Source: Ramlibacter sp.
GTDB lineage: Bacteria > Pseudomonadota > Gammaproteobacteria > Burkholderiales > Burkholderiaceae_C
Assembly (NCBI GenBank): GCA_030695945.1
Contig: JAUYOG010000049.1
Location: forward strand, 240,242-304,241
Length of the DNA stretch: 64,000 bases
Direction: 5' to 3'
The notes beneath the pieces were generated by a model. It was not told the origin of the DNA. It saw only the letters and a list, made by a program, of their open reading frames with translations, and searched no databases. Made by a program: the position numbers and the translations under genes. Below are positions 59,319-64,000 of this stretch, piece after piece (the stretch's first letter is position 1; each line of letters starts with the position of its first letter).

Positions 59319-59835
59319 CGGGGTGATCCAGCCGGCGCGTCATGAGCGCCAGGTCGAGCCACCGCTCGAACTTGTAGCCGGCTTCCTTCAGCACGCCGGC
59401 CGGCTCGAAGCCCAGCCGCCGGTGCATCTCGATGCTGCCGGTGTTGGCCGCGTCGATCGCTCCGACCATGAGGTGCAGGCCCTGCCCCGTGGCATGCGCC
59501 AGCAGGCTTTTCAACAGCTCGCTGGCAATGCCACGCCGGCGGAACGATTCGTGCACATAGACCGAATGCTCCACGGTGAAACGGTAACCTGCCCACGCGC
59601 GAAACGTCCCGTAGCTCGCGAAAGCCACGGCGGTTCCCCCGCCGTCATCGGCGACCAGCACCGGAAAGCCGCCGGCCTGCTTGGCCGCGAACCATTGGGC
59701 TTGGGCTTCGGGAGATCGGGGCTCGTAGTCATAGCTGGCCGTGGTGTGAAGCACTGCCTCGTTGTAGATCGAGCGCAGCGGCTCAAGGTCGGACCGGACG
59801 GCGGGGCGGATCTGGAAGGGGACTTGAGCCATCAT
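59311..59835 (-). CDS. GNAT-family N-acetyltransferase
   Basis: A 174-residue protein beginning MMAQVPFQIRPAVRSDLEPL. The acetyl-CoA loop is HESFRRRGIASELLKSLLAHA (about 99-119), and GAIDAANTGSIEMHRRLGF (about 130-148) is the typical phosphinothricin/Pat-type pattern, so it may acetylate an amino acid or an antibiotic-like amine. It is coupled to the XRE regulator by ATGA overlap. Confidence 0.88.
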   Translation of the reverse strand: MMAQVPFQIRPAVRSDLEPLRSIYNEAVLHTTASYDYEPRSPEAQAQWFAAKQAGGFPVLVADDGGGTAVAFASYGTFRAWAGYRFTVEHSVYVHESFRRRGIASELLKSLLAHATGQGLHLMVGAIDAANTGSIEMHRRLGFEPAGVLKEAGYKFERWLDLALMTRRLDHPVT

Positions 59836-60395
59836 GGTGTCCTTGGATGCTCCAGGACCACCAGGTAGCGGCACGGGTGATCGCCGGTGTTGTGAAAACT
59901 GATGGGTCCGGATGGCGCCATGAAGAGCGCGTCGCCGGGCTCGAGGCCGATCTCCTGGCCGCCGTGCGCCACGCGCAGGCCGCCCGTGAGTGCCACGATA
60001 TGCTGGGCGTACCGCGGCGCCGAATCGAGTGTGTAGTCCACGCGGACGCTCGCGGGGAGCTCGACTTCCACGACTTCGACCGCCGAGCCGGCCGAACGGG
60101 AGGAAACGATTTCCCGCAGGAATCCCGTCCCCGGGTCGCGCCAGCTCGGCCGTTGCGCCTTGCGAGTGAGCACGCCACGCCGTTCCTTTGGTCCGAGGAG
60201 GTCCGAAACCGGCACGTCCAGCGCGACACCCAGGCGGCTCAGCAGCGCGGCGGTGGCGCTGGTTTGCCGACGCTCGATCTTGGAGATCATGGCGCGGCTG
60301 ACGCCGCTCCTGGCGGCCAACGCTTCCAGCGTCCAACCGTGCCGGGTGCGAAGCTGCTTCACGCGATCGGCGATCTGGGCATCGATATCCATCAT
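59832..60395 (-). CDS. XRE-family regulator with cupin domain
   Basis: A 187-residue protein: helix-turn-helix (RVKQLRTRHGWTLEALAARSGVSRAMISKIER, about 11-42) and a C-terminal cupin (GGLRVAHGGQEIGLEPGDALFMAPSGPISFHNTG, about 137-170). Such XRE-cupin regulators (PuuR/SutR-type) respond to small metabolites. Start 60395 or 60392; a start at 60407 is also possible. A near-palindrome lies at 60408-60421 over the promoter. It overlaps the GNAT start by 4 nt, so both form an operon. Confidence 0.87.
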   Translation of the reverse strand: MMDIDAQIADRVKQLRTRHGWTLEALAARSGVSRAMISKIERRQTSATAALLSRLGVALDVPVSDLLGPKERRGVLTRKAQRPSWRDPGTGFLREIVSSRSAGSAVEVVEVELPASVRVDYTLDSAPRYAQHIVALTGGLRVAHGGQEIGLEPGDALFMAPSGPISFHNTGDHPCRYLVVLEHPRTP

Positions 60396-60407
60396 GGGAA
60401 ACAACAT

Positions 60408-60421
60408 TCTACTATAGTGGA
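60408..60421. promoter_or_regulatory. palindromic operator candidate for the XRE-cupin gene
   Basis: The 14-mer TCTACTATAGTGGA is a palindrome except for one pair, with perfect core ACTATAGT (60411-60418). On the minus strand it contains a -10-like TATAGT just before the gene start, and ATAGT repeats at 60421-60425. It fits XRE-cupin autoregulation. Confidence 0.5.
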
Positions 60422-60460
60422 TAGTCTCCTGTTCGTCGCCTCGGTGTCCAGGGCCGTGCG

Positions 60461-60489
60461 TTGAGCGATTTCGCCACACGGGATATACT
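60461..60489 (+). promoter_or_regulatory. sigma-70-type promoter of the str operon
   Basis: TTGAGC (60461-60466), a 17-nt spacer and TATACT (60484-60489) precede rpsL. The leader to the rpsL ATG is about 60 nt and includes a T-rich stretch TTTTTCTTTTTT near 60521. Confidence 0.7.
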
Positions 60490-60554
60490 CGAGGGCTTTC
60501 CCGCAATTTGGGGCGGGATGCTTTTTCTTTTTTATCGACGTTTAGGGACGTTCA

Positions 60555-60932
60555 ATGCCAACCATCAATCAACTCGTGCGTCAGGGGCGGGAGGTCGAAA
60601 AGACCAAATCCAAGAGCCCCGCGATGCAGAACAGCCCCCAGCGCCGGGGCGTGTGCACGCGTGTGTACACAACGACGCCGAAGAAGCCGAACTCGGCCCT
60701 TCGTAAAGTCGCCAAGGTCCGCCTGACCAACGGCTTCGAAGTCATTTCCTACATCGGCGGCGAAGGCCACAACCTGCAGGAGCACTCGGTGGTGCTCGTG
60801 CGCGGCGGCCGTGTCAAGGATCTGCCGGGCGTGCGTTACCACATCGTGCGCGGTTCGCTCGACCTGCAAGGCGTGAAAGACCGCAAGCAGTCGCGCTCGA
60901 AGTACGGCGCGAAGAGGCCGAAGAAAGCCTAA
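60555..60932 (+). CDS. rpsL: 30S ribosomal protein S12
   Basis: The 125-residue protein begins [20 protein letters not shown] and ends KRPKKA. The decoding loop [12 protein letters not shown] (about 40-51) has Lys at the streptomycin-resistance position (Lys43, E. coli numbering without Met), so it is wild type. S12 monitors codon-anticodon geometry. It starts the str operon, here the last cluster of the window. Confidence 0.97.
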   Translation: MPTINQLVRQGREVEKTKSKSPAMQNSPQRRGVCTRVYTTTPKKPNSALRKVAKVRLTNGFEVISYIGGEGHNLQEHSVVLVRGGRVKDLPGVRYHIVRGSLDLQGVKDRKQSRSKYGAKRPKKA

Positions 60933-61111
60933 CGGCCTCGGCCCGAAGTAGTCGGTAGTTATATCGGTGTGTGTTCGGCCCTGGCAGGCTGGATGTGCGT
61001 AGTGACCCGAAGCGCGGAATTGTCCGTGTGGGTCGAGTAAGCGAAGGCCTGATGGCTTTCCGGGCCCCCGCAAGGGACAAGCCAGCTGAAGCAAATTGAA
61101 GAGGTGAAAAA
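60933..61111 (+). other. rpsL-rpsG intercistronic region
   Basis: This 179-nt spacer has no gene. In E. coli the equivalent space carries the binding site by which S7 represses its own translation. Here TGGCTT (61050-61055) and AAGCCA (61078-61083) can form a stem just upstream of rpsG. The regulatory role is by analogy. Confidence 0.4.
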
Positions 61112-61585
61112 ATGCCACGTCGTCGCGAAGTCCCCAAACGTGAAATCCTGCCGGATCCCAAGTACGGCAATGTCGAGCTCGCCAAGTTCATGAACGTCAT
61201 CATGCAAGGCGGCAAGAAAGCGGTCGCCGAGCGCATCATCTATGGCGCGCTCGAGCAGATCGAGAAGAAGAACCCGGGGAAGGACCCGGTGGAAGCCTTC
61301 ACCATGGCGATCAACAACGTGAAGCCCATGGTCGAGGTGAAGTCCCGCCGCGTCGGCGGCGCCAATTACCAGGTGCCGGTCGAAGTGCGGCCGGTGCGTC
61401 GCCTGGCGCTGGCGATGCGCTGGCTCAAGGAAGCCGCCAAGAAGCGCGGCGAGAAGTCCATGGCGATGCGCCTGGCAAACGAACTCATGGAAGCCACGGA
61501 AGGCCGCGGCGGCGCCATGAAGAAGCGCGACGAAGTGCACCGCATGGCAGAGGCGAACAAGGCCTTCAGCCACTTCCGCTTCTAA
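61112..61585 (+). CDS. rpsG: 30S ribosomal protein S7
   Basis: The 157-residue protein begins [20 protein letters not shown] and carries the conserved [21 protein letters not shown] block. S7 is the primary organiser of the 30S head and contacts E-site tRNA. It precedes fusA by 67 nt. The spacing from rpsL is unusually large for adjacent ribosomal genes. Confidence 0.97.
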   Translation: MPRRREVPKREILPDPKYGNVELAKFMNVIMQGGKKAVAERIIYGALEQIEKKNPGKDPVEAFTMAINNVKPMVEVKSRRVGGANYQVPVEVRPVRRLALAMRWLKEAAKKRGEKSMAMRLANELMEATEGRGGAMKKRDEVHRMAEANKAFSHFRF

Positions 61586-61652
61586 GAACCGTCCCCATCT
61601 GGAGGTTCGGGCCCGCCACGAGCGGGCCTGCGCCCTTTAACGAAAGATCATC

Positions 61653-63755
61653 ATGGCCCGCAAAACGCCTATCGAGCGCTACCGAAACATCGGTATTTCG
61701 GCGCACATCGACGCCGGCAAGACAACCACCACCGAGCGCATCCTGTTTTATACGGGTGTGAACCACAAGATCGGCGAAGTGCACGACGGCGCTGCCACCA
61801 TGGACTGGATGGAGCAGGAGCAGGAGCGTGGCATCACGATCACGTCCGCGGCCACCACCTGCTTCTGGAAGGGCATGGACCTGTCGTTCCCCGAGCACCG
61901 CATCAACATCATCGATACCCCCGGCCACGTGGACTTCACCATCGAGGTGGAGCGTTCCATGCGCGTGCTGGACGGTGCCTGCATGGTGTACTGCGCCGTG
62001 GGCGGCGTGCAGCCGCAGTCCGAAACCGTGTGGCGCCAGGCCAACAAGTACAAGGTGCCGCGCCTGGCGTTCGTCAACAAGATGGACCGCACCGGCGCCA
62101 ACTTCTTCAAGGTCTATGACCAGATGAAGCTGCGCCTGAAGGCCAACCCCGTCCCCATCGTGATCCCGATCGGCGCCGAAGAAAACTTCACCGGCGTGGT
62201 CGACCTGCGCAAGATGAAGGCCATCTACTGGGATGAAGCCTCCCAGGGCATGAAGTTCAACTACGACGAAATCCCGGCCGAGCTGCTTGCGCTGGCCAAG
62301 GAATGGCGCGAGAAGATGGTCGAGGCCGCGGCCGAGGCCAGCGAAGAGCTGATGAACAAGTACCTGGAAGAAGGCGATCTGTCCGAAGACGAGATCACCC
62401 TGGGCCTGCGCACCCGCACCATCGCCAGTGAGATCCAGCCGATGCTGTGCGGCACGGCGTTCAAGAACAAGGGCGTGCAGCGGATGCTGGACGCCGTGAT
62501 CGAACTCATGCCGTCGCCGGTGGACATCCCCCCCGTCAAGGGCATGGACGACGACGAGAAGCCTGTCACCCGCAGGGCCGACGACAGCGAGAAGTTTTCC
62601 GCGCTCGCGTTCAAGCTGATGACCGACCCGTTCGTGGGTCAGCTGACGTTCGTTCGCGTGTATTCAGGCGTGCTGTCCAAGGGCGACAGCGTCTACAACC
62701 CCATCCGCGGCAAGAAAGAGCGTATCGGCCGCATCGTGCAGATGCACGCGAACAACCGCCTCGAAGTCGACGAGATCCGGGCCGGCGACATCGCCGCCTG
62801 CGTGGGCCTGAAGGACGTGACCACGGGCGAAACCCTGTGCGACCCGGCATCCATCGTGATGCTGGAGCGCATGGTGTTCCCGGAGCCCGTGATCGCGCAG
62901 GCCGTGGAGCCCAAGACCAAGATGGACCAGGAAAAGATGGGCATCGCGCTCAGCCGCCTGGCCCAGGAAGATCCGTCTTTCCGCGTCAAGACCGACGAGG
63001 AATCGGGCCAGACCATCATCGCCGGCATGGGCGAGCTGCACCTGGAAATCATCGTCGACCGCATGAAGCGTGAATTCGGTGTGGAGGCCAACGTGGGCAA
63101 GCCGCAGGTGGCTTACCGCGAAACCATCCGCAAGACGGTGGAAGACAGCGAAGGCAAGTTCGTTCGCCAGTCCGGCGGCAAGGGCCAGTATGGCCACGTC
63201 GTGCTCAAGATCGAGCCGAACGAAGCCGGCAAGGGCTTCGAGTTCGTCGATGCCATCAAGGGCGGCGTGGTGCCGCGCGAGTACATCCCCGCCGTGGAAA
63301 AGGGCGTCGTCGAAGCACTGACGGCCGGCGTTCTCGCGGGCTATCCGGTGGTGGACGTGAAGGTCACGCTGCACTTCGGCTCCTACCACGACGTGGATTC
63401 GAACGAAAACGCGTTCAAGATGGCCGCGATCTTCGGTTTCAAGGAAGGCTGCCGCAAGGCCGGCCCCGTCATCCTCGAGCCGATGATGTCGGTGGAAGTG
63501 GAAACCCCCGAGGACTACGCCGGCAACGTGATGGGCGACCTGTCGTCGCGCCGTGGCATGGTGCAGGGCATGGAAGACATGGTCGGTGGCGGCAAGGTCA
63601 TCAAGGCCGAGGTTCCGCTGTCGGAGATGTTCGGCTATTCGACCACGCTGCGTTCGATGTCGCAGGGCCGCGCCACCTACACGATGGAGTTCAAGCACTA
63701 CAGCGAAGCTCCCCGCAACGTGGCCGAGGCGATCGTCGCGGCGCGCGCCAAGTAA
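61653..63755 (+). CDS. fusA: elongation factor G
   Basis: The 700-residue GTPase has the P loop in [15 protein letters not shown] (about 17-31), DTPGHVDF (about 88-95) and NKMD (about 142-145), then domains II-V ending [21 protein letters not shown] drives translocation. It sits between rpsG and tuf, the standard str order. 106 nt separate it from tuf. Confidence 0.97.
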   Translation: MARKTPIERYRNIGISAHIDAGKTTTTERILFYTGVNHKIGEVHDGAATMDWMEQEQERGITITSAATTCFWKGMDLSFPEHRINIIDTPGHVDFTIEVERSMRVLDGACMVYCAVGGVQPQSETVWRQANKYKVPRLAFVNKMDRTGANFFKVYDQMKLRLKANPVPIVIPIGAEENFTGVVDLRKMKAIYWDEASQGMKFNYDEIPAELLALAKEWREKMVEAAAEASEELMNKYLEEGDLSEDEITLGLRTRTIASEIQPMLCGTAFKNKGVQRMLDAVIELMPSPVDIPPVKGMDDDEKPVTRRADDSEKFSALAFKLMTDPFVGQLTFVRVYSGVLSKGDSVYNPIRGKKERIGRIVQMHANNRLEVDEIRAGDIAACVGLKDVTTGETLCDPASIVMLERMVFPEPVIAQAVEPKTKMDQEKMGIALSRLAQEDPSFRVKTDEESGQTIIAGMGELHLEIIVDRMKREFGVEANVGKPQVAYRETIRKTVEDSEGKFVRQSGGKGQYGHVVLKIEPNEAGKGFEFVDAIKGGVVPREYIPAVEKGVVEALTAGVLAGYPVVDVKVTLHFGSYHDVDSNENAFKMAAIFGFKEGCRKAGPVILEPMMSVEVETPEDYAGNVMGDLSSRRGMVQGMEDMVGGGKVIKAEVPLSEMFGYSTTLRSMSQGRATYTMEFKHYSEAPRNVAEAIVAARAK

Positions 63756-63764
63756 TTTTTCGCT

Positions 63765-63823
63765 GTCTGCGACCGTGTGCCCCCCGTTACCCGTGGCGGG
63801 GGAATCAGCAACACGGTGCAGAC
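63765..63823 (+). other. nested stem structure between fusA and tuf
   Basis: GTCTGC (63765-63770) and ACCGTGT (63772-63778) pair with ACACGGT (63811-63817) and GCAGAC (63818-63823), leaving one bulged G. Inside, CCCCCG (63781-63786) pairs with CGGGGG (63797-63802). No T-run follows, so this is not a simple terminator; processing or tuf control is possible. Confidence 0.55.
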
Positions 63824-63861
63824 GTTAAACCCGACACGGGCATGCTCTTTGGAGATTTGAA

Positions 63862-64000
63862 ATGGCAAAAGGAAAATTCGAGCGGACCAAGCCGCACATC
63901 AACGTTGGCACGATTGGTCACGTGGACCACGGCAAGACCACGTTGACGGCTGCGATCACCTCGGTGCTGGCGGCGAAGTTCGGCGGCGAGGCCAAGGCCT
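63862..64000 (+). CDS. tuf: elongation factor Tu (N-terminal part, cut by window edge)
   Basis: The frame opened by ATG 63862 encodes [20 protein letters not shown], with [15 protein letters not shown] (about 19-33) containing the EF-Tu P loop. 46 codons are visible. GGAGATTTGAA precedes the start. The rest, and probably the S10 group rpsJ onward, lies beyond the right edge. Confidence 0.96.
   Translation, partial: MAKGKFERTKPHINVGTIGHVDHGKTTLTAAITSVLAAKFGGEAKA

Noticed and set aside
60678..60714. Possible streptomycin-resistance change in rpsL
   Set aside because: The loop reads [12 protein letters not shown] with Lys at the sensitive position, so it is wild type.

Overview
The window is high-GC DNA (roughly two thirds G+C by eye) densely packed with bacterial genes. 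Gene content points to a beta-proteobacterium of the order Burkholderiales, most like Comamonadaceae (Ramlibacter/Variovorax-type): a DUF3567 protein, a PhaM-type polyhydroxyalkanoate granule protein, a recG-oxyR pair, a DUF3108 protein and a GC-rich palindromic repeat that I recall from that family. The lineage is an inference from gene families and order; no rRNA gene is present.

Layout. 1-5.8 kb: end of an unknown operon, a ChaN-like lipoprotein, an AbrB-family membrane protein, DUF3567 and DUF3108 proteins, and an IclR regulator divergent from a fumarylacetoacetate-hydrolase-family enzyme. 5.8-9.7 kb: trehalose operon otsB-GH15-otsA on the minus strand. 9.9-15.4 kb: a crotonase-family protein, a PCu(A)C copper chaperone, PhaM, a stand-alone FIST protein, a VirK/YbjX-like protein and a coiled-coil membrane protein with a double zinc ribbon. 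15.4-25 kb: queA-tgt (queuosine), recG, oxyR, a DyP peroxidase, ubiA, proC and glpD. 25-34.3 kb: a complete spc+alpha ribosomal cluster from rplN to rplQ, including secY, infA and rpoA, started by a consensus promoter and followed by an initiator tRNA gene. 34.4-36.3 kb: a racemase, tRNA-Arg(CCG) and a di-haem cytochrome c. 36.3-44 kb: a hypothetical gene, then catabolic genes (GMC oxidoreductase, MmsA, LysR regulator, AtuA-like protein, enoyl-CoA hydratase). 44.2-48.3 kb: an MCE/Mla-type lipid transport operon with a cyclic-nucleotide-binding protein. 48.3-53.2 kb: MarC, MaoC, SDR, dienelactone hydrolase, amidohydrolase, GST and DUF1003. 53.2-59.3 kb: hemB-corA-DUF1003 divergent from hemJ-vanZ-ferredoxin-hydrolase-dacC. 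59.3-60.4 kb: an XRE-cupin regulator and a GNAT enzyme. 60.5-64 kb: the str operon (rpsL, rpsG, fusA, start of tuf).

Most of the window is housekeeping. There is no phage, transposase, CRISPR array or defence island. The most interesting signals are in non-coding or disrupted sequence: (i) a roughly 98-nt structured transcript candidate in the hemB/hemJ divergent region, with a 17-bp-spaced promoter, a UUCG-capped 5' hairpin, a C/U-rich anti-Shine-Dalgarno loop and an intrinsic terminator 23 nt before hemJ; (ii) an in-frame insertion of about 29 codons made of a palindromic repeat inside an amidohydrolase gene; (iii) the ribosomal super-operon split, with spc-alpha about 26 kb upstream of str; (iv) terminator-like hairpins between rpsK, rpsD and rpoA and a nested stem between fusA and tuf; and (v) a palindromic operator candidate at the XRE-cupin promoter. 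No stretch longer than about 300 bases lacks a gene; the largest gaps are 36909-37195 and 55310-55606, and both are described below.
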